Below are positions 10,458 to 19,469 of a stretch of DNA of 53,875 nt, piece by piece. The notes under the pieces are model-generated. The model worked only from the letters and a program-made list of their open reading frames with translations. It was not told the DNA's origin and searched no databases. The position numbers and the translations under genes were made by a program. The DNA is from Thiotrichales bacterium (GTDB taxonomy: Bacteria; Pseudomonadota; Gammaproteobacteria; GCF-002020875): NCBI GenBank assembly GCA_018658305.1, contig JABHVM010000004.1, positions 1 through 53,875 on the forward strand, written 5' to 3'. The stretch's first letter is position 1. The number at the start of each line of letters is the position of its first letter.

Positions 10458-11416
10458 ATTGCAAACGCATCCAAAGCCTTATTAGTAGCAGCTATCTTAT
10501 CTTCATCAGTTATATCATGTCCCAATGCAGATAGATCGCTATAGCACGGTATATCTTCATTTTTGTAGAGCAGTCCAACAGGAATGATACCTTTGGTTGT
10601 CTCATCTCTAGCGATATCTAAGGCAGTTGTCATATCTGATGGGTCGTGCTCACGGCTCTCTGGGAAGAGGCGTTCTAGTCCAGCTGCCACAGGAATGCCA
10701 TCATGATGCTTTAAGAGTAGAAGTTTGGAAGAGTCATTCTGAAGTTCTTTAGTGATTCCATCTACAAACACTGGACAGCGTTGGATGATACGTACAAAAC
10801 TTGTCCCTTTATGTTCGTGTGCAGCTTTGAGTGTTTCGTAGAGTAGTGGAGGATTCCAGTCAATAACTTGTGCCACAAATGAGGCGTTGGTAATTCCTAA
10901 AGTTACTGTAAGTGGGTTTAGTGCATCAAGGAATGACCCTTCTGGGTGGGTGTTGGTTTTAAGGTCAATAGGGCTAGTTGGAGATGTCTGTTTTTTGGTT
11001 AATCCATAGATCTGATTATCGAAGATCAATATAGTCATATCCATATTGTAACGAACAGCATGAATCCAGTGACCAGCTCCTATTGAGAAGCAGTCACCAT
11101 CACCAGTCGCAACCCACACATCAAGCTCGGGACGACGAGATTTTACTCCACAAGCTAACGGGAGCGCACGTCCATGGGTACCATGTAGTCCATAAGTTGC
11201 CATATAGTGGGGCATACGACTAGAGCAGCCAATGCCAGAGATAAATACGCTCTTCTCTGGAGGGAGTTGAGCATCTCTCAATATTCGGTGTGCAGTTGCT
11301 AATACGGCATGGTCGCCACAGCCATCACACCAACGCGCTTCATTACCTTCATAGTCATCAATAGTGAAATAGCGCTCTTGAATATCTAGAGACCAATCTG
11401 CTTTTATTCCAAACAT
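10454..11416 (-). CDS. korB: 2-oxoacid:ferredoxin oxidoreductase subunit beta
   Basis: ARWCDGCGDHAVL, ISGIGCSSRMPHYM, THGRALPLACGVKSRRPELDVWVATGDGDCFSIGAGH (intact TPP GDG motif), NQIYGLTKKQTSPTS; 4-nt ATGA-type overlap with the downstream gene. Confidence 0.93.
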   Translation of the reverse strand: MFGIKADWSLDIQERYFTIDDYEGNEARWCDGCGDHAVLATAHRILRDAQLPPEKSVFISGIGCSSRMPHYMATYGLHGTHGRALPLACGVKSRRPELDVWVATGDGDCFSIGAGHWIHAVRYNMDMTILIFDNQIYGLTKKQTSPTSPIDLKTNTHPEGSFLDALNPLTVTLGITNASFVAQVIDWNPPLLYETLKAAHEHKGTSFVRIIQRCPVFVDGITKELQNDSSKLLLLKHHDGIPVAAGLERLFPESREHDPSDMTTALDIARDETTKGIIPVGLLYKNEDIPCYSDLSALGHDITDEDKIAATNKALDAFAI

Positions 11417-11419
11417 AAT

Positions 11420-13300
11420 CTATTCTTCCTCTGCGCTGTTATCTGATTTAACTTTAGTTAGGCGCTGTTGCAGCACCTCTTCAATTATAGCTGGTTGCAA
11501 TGGATGTCCATATACAACTGACCAGCAATCTACATCAACTAAAGTCTGGATGCGAAGAATTGATGCTAGCTGAGCATATCTACGGTTCTCTGGAGTAATC
11601 ATAGGAGCGTCTGGATCATCACTATAGTTGACTTCAATAGTCATAACTTTTTTGAAGTTAGAGAAAATCTCCCCTAAACCTGGTTCTAGAGGAGAGAGGA
11701 AGCGAAGATGGATAGTAGATATCTTCTCCCCTTTTTTACGCAGATCATCCACAGCCTCTTCAATTGCCCCAATGGTTGAGCCCCATCCTATAACTAGGAG
11801 ATCGCCGCTACTCTCACCATGAATTTTTGGAGGGGTTAATGTGCTCTGCAGAGTGGCCAGTTTTCGACTTCTATGTGCAGTGCTTTTTTGATTGTCTTCA
11901 GCTTCATAAGATACTTTACTAAACTTAGTGTGAGATAGTCCAGTTAGTACATACTCACCATTTGGCATGCCAGGAATTGGGCGTTGAGAGAGCCCCGTTT
12001 TATCATCCCAATCATAAGCTGGAACACTTTTATCCCATTCAGATTGATCAAGTGGTGGTGCTAGCATATCCCTATTAAGGTCGGGGCGATCCCACGGTTG
12101 AACTCCAGTCGCTAGATTGGCGTCTGTCAATACTACAACAGGAGTACGGAAAGATTCAGCGAGCTGACGCGCCAATACAACTAGGCTAAAACACTCTGGA
12201 ATGGTTGCTGCAGCAAGAATGATTTTTGGGGCATCGCCAGGCTCACCATAGAGCGTGGAGAGTAGATCCCCCTGCTCAATCTTAGTTGGGAGTCCAGTTG
12301 ATGGACCGCCTCGTTGTACATTTACAATGACTAGAGGGATTTCTGCCATAACTGCAAGTCCAATACTCTCTGTTTTGAGAGCCATTCCAGGACCTGAAGT
12401 TATAGTGCATGCAGTTTTTCCAGCGTAAGAGGATCCGATAGCAAAGGCTATCGCTGCAATCTCATCTTCAGCCTGATGTACAAAACCACCGCAGGCAGGG
12501 AATACATCTGCTAGATAGTGAGATGCAGAAGTTGCAGGAGTGATAGGATACATAGATACAAGTTCCATTCCTGACGCCATCACTCCTAAACCAATTGCGG
12601 TGTTACCGTTGGTAACTACCATAGGTCTATCATCTGATTTCTCTTGTGGAGGAATATCAAAAAAGTATTCACTTAGTTCATCTGCGGCAAATTTGTAACC
12701 AGCATCGAAGAGTTCTTGGTTGCTGCTGATGATTTTTTCAGCTTTTCCTTTAAAGGTTAGGGCGATCTCATTGCGCCCCATATCTTGATCACGATTATAG
12801 ATACGGCAGAGCATCCCTAGCACAAACATATTTTTGCCCTTGCGAGGATCTTTGACCACTTTCAGGCACGCTTCATGGATAGATAGTTCGTGGACAACTA
12901 ACCCATGTTGACGAAACTCTACCACTGCATCTGCATACATCTTCTGAATCTCTGTTGATGGATCACTAGCCCATCTGTTATCTAACAGAACGATAGTTCC
13001 CTCTTTAAATGCACCATTGGCGATACGAGAGTAGAGGACTTGTTCATTAAACGCTACAACTAGATCACCCTCATTACCAACATTGGTCACTTTTGTAGAG
13101 CCCAGACGAATACGAATTCCACTAGCTCCTGATGGGGTGCGAGCTGGGGGTTGGATCTCAGCAGGGATAATTTCTACAGTCCATACCCCATTACCTAGTT
13201 TGGCTCCAATGTTACCGAAGGTTTGGCCACACTTCTGTGCACCTTCTCCAGAGTCACTGACAATTTCAACAATATGTTCTTGTATAACTTGTGGTTCCAC
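11420..13300 (-). CDS. korA: 2-oxoacid:ferredoxin oxidoreductase subunit alpha (gamma-alpha fusion)
   Basis: N-terminal gamma domain (DSGEGAQKCGQTFGNIGAKLG); alpha domain GNTAIGLGVMASGMELVSMYPITPATSASHYLA, HQAEDEIAAIAFAIGSSYAGKTACTITSGPGMALKTE; GTG start. Confidence 0.93.
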   Translation of the reverse strand: MEPQVIQEHIVEIVSDSGEGAQKCGQTFGNIGAKLGNGVWTVEIIPAEIQPPARTPSGASGIRIRLGSTKVTNVGNEGDLVVAFNEQVLYSRIANGAFKEGTIVLLDNRWASDPSTEIQKMYADAVVEFRQHGLVVHELSIHEACLKVVKDPRKGKNMFVLGMLCRIYNRDQDMGRNEIALTFKGKAEKIISSNQELFDAGYKFAADELSEYFFDIPPQEKSDDRPMVVTNGNTAIGLGVMASGMELVSMYPITPATSASHYLADVFPACGGFVHQAEDEIAAIAFAIGSSYAGKTACTITSGPGMALKTESIGLAVMAEIPLVIVNVQRGGPSTGLPTKIEQGDLLSTLYGEPGDAPKIILAAATIPECFSLVVLARQLAESFRTPVVVLTDANLATGVQPWDRPDLNRDMLAPPLDQSEWDKSVPAYDWDDKTGLSQRPIPGMPNGEYVLTGLSHTKFSKVSYEAEDNQKSTAHRSRKLATLQSTLTPPKIHGESSGDLLVIGWGSTIGAIEEAVDDLRKKGEKISTIHLRFLSPLEPGLGEIFSNFKKVMTIEVNYSDDPDAPMITPENRRYAQLASILRIQTLVDVDCWSVVYGHPLQPAIIEEVLQQRLTKVKSDNSAEEE

Positions 13301-13396
13301 GGAATATTTCCTTAAATTTTATTATAAATAACTATGAATTTAGCTACTAATTATCTCATAAAGCATAGGGGTAAATCAAGTTGAACTATAACACTA

Positions 13397-13417
13397 CAAT
13401 TGATATTAGGTCAATTG
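13397..13417. promoter_or_regulatory. Perfect inverted repeat CAATTGA-N7-TCAATTG upstream of korA (candidate operator)
   Basis: CAATTGA TATTAGG TCAATTG in the 136-bp gap between the NuoF-like gene and korA; overlaps a possible minus-strand -35 (TTGACC) of a TTGACC-N18-TATAGT promoter. Confidence 0.4.
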
Positions 13418-13436
13418 CGGTCATCTTGGGATAGAT

Positions 13437-14738
13437 CTATCTATTATCAACGGTTTTATCAATTAATAGTGGTTGCTCATATTCGTCCATAAAGTGGTAG
13501 AGTGAGCTATCTAAAAGCTTCATTGCTCCATCTAAGAGGTGACAACGACCACTTCCAGGAAGTATTTTTGTGAGGTTTATTAGTGTGTCTAAATCTGCTT
13601 GACTTCCGCTACCGCTATCAATTTTAGTTAGAAGTTGGGCTGCGTAGTAGGTGCCAGTTTTGCACGATGGACACTGACCACAAGATGATTTTGCAAAAAA
13701 TGAGATATACTCTGTAACTCTGCGCACAACTCCTGTCCCTTCAGAGACTACAATCATTGCTCCTGTACCAAGACTAGAGCGTCGCTCTTGTACTTTATAA
13801 AAATCTAGCGGCACATCGAGATCCTTAGGGGTGAGAATTGTGTTTGAAGGTCCCCCCATAAAAACAGCTTTTAGTTTACGATTTAGGAGCATTCCTCCTC
13901 CATGGATATCGATCAGCTCTTGAAGTGGTGTGCCCATTGGGAGCTCATAAGCTCCAGGGCGCAGCACATCTCCACTTAGGGAGAATATCTTGGTGCCGTG
14001 AGATGAGCCTCTTCCTAAACTCTTAAACCACTCTGCACCATTACGCATAATGTGAGATACATTTGCAATGGTCTCAATATTGTTTATAAGAGTAGGCATT
14101 CCAAATAGTCCAGCTTTAGCAGGATATGGTGGTTTGCCGCGTGGAAATGGAAAGTTACCCTCAATAGATTCAAGTGCAGCGGTCTCTTCTCCACCAATAT
14201 AGTGCCCAGAGCTGGCAACTACGAAGAGCTCTAGAGGCCGTCCTAGCTCTGTAGAAATTCTTTGGAGAAGAGTGCTATCGCTCCACTGTTCAGTAGCCTC
14301 TTCCATCGCCTCTAGTGATCCTTTCTGCTCTGGGTTTATATAGAAGACAATTTGATTTGCTCCAACGCCAAGAGCGGTAATTAGAGCGCCTTCAATCACT
14401 TGATGTGGAGTCTCTTTTAGAAGAATACGGTCTTTGAATGTGCCTGGTTCATCTTCATTACCATTACAGATTAGGTATTTATCGATATCGGTGGATCTGC
14501 TCCCATCTTCGTTAAGCCCCTCTTCAGAAACATAACTCCATTTAATATGGGTTGGAAAACCACTTCCTCCTAAACCTAATAACTCTGCATTTTTTATTGT
14601 TGGGATTATTGAGTCTGGGTCTTGTAAGGCATTTTCCAGTCCCTCTCCACCAACATCTACCATCCAAGTATCAAGATCTGCGCCAAAACGGCGTTCAGGA
14701 TGAAGTAGTAGTCGATTAGCTTGATCTTTAATGTTCAT
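13437..14738 (-). CDS. NuoF/HydB-like flavoprotein (NADH:acceptor oxidoreductase 51-kDa-type, SLBB and 4Fe-4S)
   Basis: LLGLGGSGFPTHIKWS, YLICNGNEDEPGTFKDRILL, GGEETAALESIEG, LINNIETIANV, SLSGDVLRPGAYELPMGTPLQELI (SLBB), SSCGQCPSCKTGT...GSGRCHLLDGA (4Fe-4S). Confidence 0.9.
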   Translation of the reverse strand: MNIKDQANRLLLHPERRFGADLDTWMVDVGGEGLENALQDPDSIIPTIKNAELLGLGGSGFPTHIKWSYVSEEGLNEDGSRSTDIDKYLICNGNEDEPGTFKDRILLKETPHQVIEGALITALGVGANQIVFYINPEQKGSLEAMEEATEQWSDSTLLQRISTELGRPLELFVVASSGHYIGGEETAALESIEGNFPFPRGKPPYPAKAGLFGMPTLINNIETIANVSHIMRNGAEWFKSLGRGSSHGTKIFSLSGDVLRPGAYELPMGTPLQELIDIHGGGMLLNRKLKAVFMGGPSNTILTPKDLDVPLDFYKVQERRSSLGTGAMIVVSEGTGVVRRVTEYISFFAKSSCGQCPSCKTGTYYAAQLLTKIDSGSGSQADLDTLINLTKILPGSGRCHLLDGAMKLLDSSLYHFMDEYEQPLLIDKTVDNR

Positions 14739-16354
14739 ATTTTTTGGGTTCTACGCAGTTTACTATAGTCTGAATCTAAATCAAACTTAGCGTAATCTGG
14801 GAAGAGCAGAGGCCCCTGCTTCTCTAAAGAGAGGTTCTCTTCAGAGAGTTCTCGGCGCAGCTGGTTAAGATGTTCTATAGATAGTTGTCCGTTATGTCGA
14901 AGTTTTTTGCGCTCCGCAGCTGCCAGACCAGCTCGCCTCCCAAAACTTATAATCTCTAATAGGGCATTTCCCATTAGACGATTTTTACCATGAATCCCTC
15001 CGCTCACCTCTCCACAGCAGAAGAGACCATCTACTTCAGTTCTGCCATCTACATCAATTACTGCTCCACCATTTTGGTAGTGAAGAGTGGGGTAGATGAG
15101 TAGTGGCTCTTTAGTTGGATCTATAGCTGCTTTTTTCCCTAAACTTATCAGTTTAGGAAATCGTTCTGCTAGAATGCCTGGAGAACGGAGCTCTAACCCT
15201 GGAGTATCTAGCCACACGCCAACATTTCCATCTTCTGTTGTTATACCGCGCCCCTCTCTGCACTCTTTAATAACTGCTGCAGCCACAACATCTCGTGCAG
15301 AGAGCTCATCTATAAACCGTTCTCCATTTCCGTTAAGAAGCCAAGTTCCACATGATCTAACACCCTCAGTTATAAGGCTTCCTGTTAGGTGGTTAGGGTG
15401 GGATAGTCCTGTGGGGTGGTACTGGAATGAGTCAAGATCCCGTAGTTTTACCCCCATCCTGTAAGCGAGTACAAGTCCATCTCCAGTTGCCCCGAAGTGA
15501 TTTGAAGTGGGGAAGCCATTAAGGTGCATCCGTCCAATTCCTCCAGTGGCAATAATTACTGATTTTGCACTGACTTGAATATATCTTTTCTGCTGCAGAG
15601 AGGAGATCACTGCGCCAGAACATCCACCCTGCTCATCACCGAGGAGTTCAACTGTTGGCGAGTAGTCCCAGACCTCAATATTACTATTGTGTACTGATTC
15701 ACGCAATATACGCATCATCTCCAATCCGGTATAGTCTCTATAGAAACATATTCTATCTGCAGAAGATCCACCTGCACGGCGGGTTAGAATGTCACCAAAT
15801 TCATCAAGATCAAACTGCATACCCTGTTGAATTAGCCAGCGAATAACATCTGGACCATCTAAAACAAGTTTGCTGACCAATTTAGGATCAGATCTATTGT
15901 GACCCGCAGAGATAGTATCATCATAGTGAAGCTGTGGAGTATCCTCTCTATTGAGTGATGCTTGAATACCACCTTCAGCCATAACTGTATTACTATCTCC
16001 TAGGCGCAATTTTGTAGCTAGAATAACCCTAGCCCCATTTTGTTGTGCAATAAGTGCCGCTGCACAGCCAGCTCCACCACCACCAATGACGAGTACATCT
16101 GTCTCTATGGTTTCAGCACCAGCTAAGTTTGCCTCATTGATGCGAGAATCTGACTGGAGTAGTTCTGCGAGTTGAGTGTGGCAACTATCCCCTCTATTTA
16201 CCCCACTTTTTAAAGTAGTTCTGCACTCTGTAATGTAATCAGGGTGAAACTCCTCTAAAAGAGCCCCTTTTGCCGTAGTGGTTGGAGGTAGAGAAGATTC
16301 CTTTTTAGGGGTGTATTTTTCTAATGCTTCTCTATAGCTTATATTACTATTCAT
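14735..16354 (-). CDS. Fumarate reductase/succinate dehydrogenase-type flavoprotein subunit
   Basis: TDVLVIGGGGAGCAAALIAQQNGARVILATK (FAD), SFQYHPTGLSHPNHLTGSLITEGVRS, GERFIDELSARDVVAAAV, GGIHGKNRLMGNALLEIISFGRRAG; N-terminal extension of about 80 aa; overlaps the next gene by 4 nt. Confidence 0.9.
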   Translation of the reverse strand: MNSNISYREALEKYTPKKESSLPPTTTAKGALLEEFHPDYITECRTTLKSGVNRGDSCHTQLAELLQSDSRINEANLAGAETIETDVLVIGGGGAGCAAALIAQQNGARVILATKLRLGDSNTVMAEGGIQASLNREDTPQLHYDDTISAGHNRSDPKLVSKLVLDGPDVIRWLIQQGMQFDLDEFGDILTRRAGGSSADRICFYRDYTGLEMMRILRESVHNSNIEVWDYSPTVELLGDEQGGCSGAVISSLQQKRYIQVSAKSVIIATGGIGRMHLNGFPTSNHFGATGDGLVLAYRMGVKLRDLDSFQYHPTGLSHPNHLTGSLITEGVRSCGTWLLNGNGERFIDELSARDVVAAAVIKECREGRGITTEDGNVGVWLDTPGLELRSPGILAERFPKLISLGKKAAIDPTKEPLLIYPTLHYQNGGAVIDVDGRTEVDGLFCCGEVSGGIHGKNRLMGNALLEIISFGRRAGLAAAERKKLRHNGQLSIEHLNQLRRELSEENLSLEKQGPLLFPDYAKFDLDSDYSKLRRTQKI

Positions 16355-16366
16355 ATATCTGTCGCT

Positions 16367-17023
16367 CTATGCTTGATCTGTCTCATGTACAACAGTAAGT
16401 TCGCCAGTTCTAATTTTCTCTAATCTATTGATAAGATTAGAGGGTCGAGTGTGAAAGTAGGCGGTAACTCGTCGTGCAAAAAGTCCGACATGGTTAGGAG
16501 ATATCCCTTCAGGGCAACCAGTCATACAGAGGTCACACATAATGCACTCTATAAAAAGATCTCCAGCCTCTCTGAATTTCCCCTTAACTGCAAGTGCAAC
16601 ACCTCTCTCTACATCAATTCCTTTGGGGCAGACCGTACTGCAGCCATGGCAGTTACGACACTGTTGAGCCTCTGGAAATATTTGATGGAATTCAGTTTGG
16701 ACTTCCCAGGAGTTAGCTATTTTTTCAAGTTTATAGTTGTGTTGAGGTGGTGATGGAAAGATTAGAAACATAACTTCCATCTGCTCTTCAACTAGAGTTT
16801 GACACCCAAGTTCCATGCTTATATTATTGGTGTCAGCTCGTTTAACCAGAACTCTACAGGAACCACAGACCCCCTCGAGGCATCCAACTCCTTGAACTCG
16901 TGGGTAACCAGCATGCCAGAGTGCCTGAATAACAGAGAGAGTCGCAGGAGTGCGAATGGAGTCTCCATTAATAGTTACATTAACTTCAGGTTTATCTTTC
17001 GTGATAGCTTCTTCTCTGCTCAT
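16367..17023 (-). CDS. Fumarate reductase/succinate dehydrogenase-type iron-sulfur subunit
   Basis: 2Fe-2S motif GCLEGVCGSCRV; ferredoxin motifs CRNCHGCSTVCPKG and CIMCDLCMTGCPEG. Confidence 0.88.
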   Translation of the reverse strand: MSREEAITKDKPEVNVTINGDSIRTPATLSVIQALWHAGYPRVQGVGCLEGVCGSCRVLVKRADTNNISMELGCQTLVEEQMEVMFLIFPSPPQHNYKLEKIANSWEVQTEFHQIFPEAQQCRNCHGCSTVCPKGIDVERGVALAVKGKFREAGDLFIECIMCDLCMTGCPEGISPNHVGLFARRVTAYFHTRPSNLINRLEKIRTGELTVVHETDQA

Positions 17024-17102
17024 AATATCTACTAATTATACACAATTATAGTTTTAATTATAGTCTCGTTCAGCAACTATTTAAAATATACACAAATTGT
17101 GT

Positions 17103-17118
17103 TGGCATAGGAGTTGCA
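17103..17118 (+). promoter_or_regulatory. Sigma-54 (RpoN) promoter upstream of flgD
   Basis: TGGCATAGGAGTTGCA; GG-N10-GC spacing, close to consensus TGGCACGNNNNTTGCW. Confidence 0.85.
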
Positions 17119-17168
17119 TTGTAAATCATTAATAAGCAGTTAACCAAGAATATAATGGATGATTAGTT

Positions 17169-17861
17169 ATGGAACTTTCAGCAACGACAACAGCAGCAAC
17201 GAATCAAGTATCAAGTCAGGCGGCTAGAGATAGCGCGCTCTCTGAAGATCCATCTCAAAGCCTTGATCAGACTGATTTTCTTAAGTTAATGATTGCTCAG
17301 GTTAAAAATCAAGATCCTTTTGAACCGATGGATAATGGTGAGTTTATCGGACAGATGGCACAGTTTAGCTCGGTAGATGGAATTAAAAAGATGAGTACAA
17401 ACCTTGATGAGATGGCAAAATCATTTCAGCAGGGACAGGGGTTGCAAGCGGCAACTCTAGTTGGAAGGCAGGTGATTGCCCCCACTTCAGCGGCAATATT
17501 AACCGCTGGACAGCCAGTGATTGGACAAGTTGATCTTCCTGGTAGTACCTCTTCTTTAGTGGTTGAGGTGAAGGATGCCTACGGCAGTGTAGTGAGAACT
17601 ATGGATTTGGGTATACAGAAAAAAGGGGTCGTTCCTTTTAGTTGGGATGGTAAAAACAGTGAAGGCGTTATGCAGCCAGATGGAAGCTATTATACCGCTG
17701 TTAAAGGGAACTTGAGTGATAAAGAGGGGGAAAGTACCCTTTCAACAGAGATGGCAATCACCGTTGCAAGTGTTGCTGTAGGAAGTGGTACAGCAGAGCC
17801 ACAACTTTTTTTGAAAGATGGCACGAAAATTGGATTAAGTGATGTTAAGCAGATTAATTGA
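17169..17861 (+). CDS. flgD: Flagellar hook capping/assembly protein FlgD
   Basis: LDQTDFLKLMIAQVKNQDPFEPMDNGEFIGQMAQFSSVDGI; FSWDGKNSEGVMQPDGSYY. Confidence 0.95.
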   Translation: MELSATTTAATNQVSSQAARDSALSEDPSQSLDQTDFLKLMIAQVKNQDPFEPMDNGEFIGQMAQFSSVDGIKKMSTNLDEMAKSFQQGQGLQAATLVGRQVIAPTSAAILTAGQPVIGQVDLPGSTSSLVVEVKDAYGSVVRTMDLGIQKKGVVPFSWDGKNSEGVMQPDGSYYTAVKGNLSDKEGESTLSTEMAITVASVAVGSGTAEPQLFLKDGTKIGLSDVKQIN

Positions 17862-17937
17862 TCGAATTAGATTGAATAGATCAGTCAATAGATAGAAGTT
17901 TTTTAAGATTTTAGTTTTTATATTTTAGGAGTAAATC

Positions 17938-19314
17938 ATGGGTATTGCACATAGTGGATTGAGTGGAATTGTAGCAGCAACAACAGACCTATCAACAACG
18001 GGTAATAATATCGCCAATGCTGGTACAGTTGGTTTTAAGGGGTCATCCGTTCAGTTTGCTGATGTGATGGCAGGTGATGTTGGTGGCGGTGTCTCTGTCT
18101 CTTCTATGCGCCAGACCTTTACCCAGGGCAGTATTTTAGGAACAGGCAATGATTGGGATCTGGCGATCTCTGGACGAGGTTTTTTTAAGGTTACAGATAG
18201 TGGTGGTGCAGAGGGAACAGTAAAGAATGACTTTTATACTAGAAATGGTGCCTTTGGTTTAGATAGTAAAGGCTATGTACAGAGTGGTACAGGGATGCGT
18301 CTTCATATGTATAAACCAACAGTAATCGGAGCAACAACAATCTTCCCTGTCACCACCAATACAGAAGAGATTAGAATTAAACAAGATGATACTCAAGCTA
18401 AAACAACGGCTGTATTAACTGGGCAATTTAATCTAAATGCAGCATCTGCAGCAAGTGGTATCGCTACCGCAGACGCAACCCCGCCAGCAAGTGTGACCAC
18501 AGATATTGACCCCTCGAGTGCAACCACTTATGATCATGCTGTCACCTCAGCAATTTATGACTCGGTCGGCACTAAACATACCTTAAATAGTTATTTTAGA
18601 AAAGATCTACAAAATGCAGATGGAACGAGTCTCTGGTCAGTCTTTACGCAGAGTTTAAAAGATGATGGAACCACCTATCCCACTACTGGCACAGATTCTA
18701 TTTATGCAGGAACAGTTACTTTTGATGCTAATGGTGTGTTGAGTAAAATCAAAACCCCTGCAACAGCTGGTACTACAAACACAGATGCTACAGTATATGA
18801 TCTTACTGCTACTCCTCAAGTAGTGGGCTCAACCTCTCTTACTATTGATACAGGGATTGGTACAGTGGGGATATCTGGTACGGTCACTATGAATATAGAC
18901 TCAACGACTCAGTACTCCAGTGATTTTAGAATTGTTCAGATCGGACAGGATGGGTATGCGAGTGGTTCATTAACAAATATCGGTATTGATGAAGGTGGTG
19001 TTATTACAGCTAGCTATAGTAATGGTAGTACAAGTAAAATTGGTAAAATTGCTATGTTTGCTTTTAATAGCCCCAATGGACTGCGCCAAGAGGGCGGGGT
19101 ACTCTGGGGGAAGACTAATAATTCAGGTGATCCACGACCAGGTTCTGCAGGCGAATCTATCTTTGGGCGTATTAAGTCACAGTCACTAGAGAGTTCGACT
19201 GTTGATGTTACTCAGCAGCTAGTAAATCTGATTACTGCGCAGAGAAATTTCCAAGCCAATGCTAAGATGATTAGTGCTGGTCAGGAGATGAATCAGGTAG
19301 TTCTTAATATCTAA
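17938..19314 (+). CDS. flgE: Flagellar hook protein FlgE
   Basis: GIAHSGLSGIVAATTDLSTTGNNIANAGTVGFKGS; C-terminal QLVNLITAQRNFQANAKMISAGQEMNQVVLNI. Confidence 0.94.
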   Translation: MGIAHSGLSGIVAATTDLSTTGNNIANAGTVGFKGSSVQFADVMAGDVGGGVSVSSMRQTFTQGSILGTGNDWDLAISGRGFFKVTDSGGAEGTVKNDFYTRNGAFGLDSKGYVQSGTGMRLHMYKPTVIGATTIFPVTTNTEEIRIKQDDTQAKTTAVLTGQFNLNAASAASGIATADATPPASVTTDIDPSSATTYDHAVTSAIYDSVGTKHTLNSYFRKDLQNADGTSLWSVFTQSLKDDGTTYPTTGTDSIYAGTVTFDANGVLSKIKTPATAGTTNTDATVYDLTATPQVVGSTSLTIDTGIGTVGISGTVTMNIDSTTQYSSDFRIVQIGQDGYASGSLTNIGIDEGGVITASYSNGSTSKIGKIAMFAFNSPNGLRQEGGVLWGKTNNSGDPRPGSAGESIFGRIKSQSLESSTVDVTQQLVNLITAQRNFQANAKMISAGQEMNQVVLNI

Positions 19315-19354
19315 TAACTAATAATTAATATCTGATAGTTAATTATTGGAAACT

Positions 19355-19391
19355 AAAAAACCCACGACAGTATATCTGTTGTGGGTTTTTT
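19355..19391 (+). terminator. Rho-independent terminator after flgE
   Basis: AAAAAA CCCACGACAG-TATAT-CTGTTGTGGG TTTTTT (one G-T wobble). Confidence 0.9.
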
Positions 19392-19403
19392 GACGATTGT
19401 TAA

Positions 19404-19419
19404 TGGCACGATTCGTGCA
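19404..19419 (+). promoter_or_regulatory. Sigma-54 promoter upstream of flgF
   Basis: TGGCACGATTCGTGCA; GG at 19405-19406, GC at 19417-19418, N10 spacing. Confidence 0.87.
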
Positions 19420-19469
19420 TTAGTAATAGCTATGAGGCATATTATAGATAGAAAGGATAAAAAATAGCA

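Noticed and set aside
13399-13413. FNR box upstream of korA
   Set aside because: TTGAT-ATTAG-GTCAA has a 5-nt spacer and poor right half-site; FNR needs TTGAT-N4-ATCAA. Kept only as a generic inverted repeat.
15096-15464. 122-aa plus-strand ORF
   Set aside because: Lies entirely antisense to the FrdA-like flavoprotein gene, whose motifs are clear.
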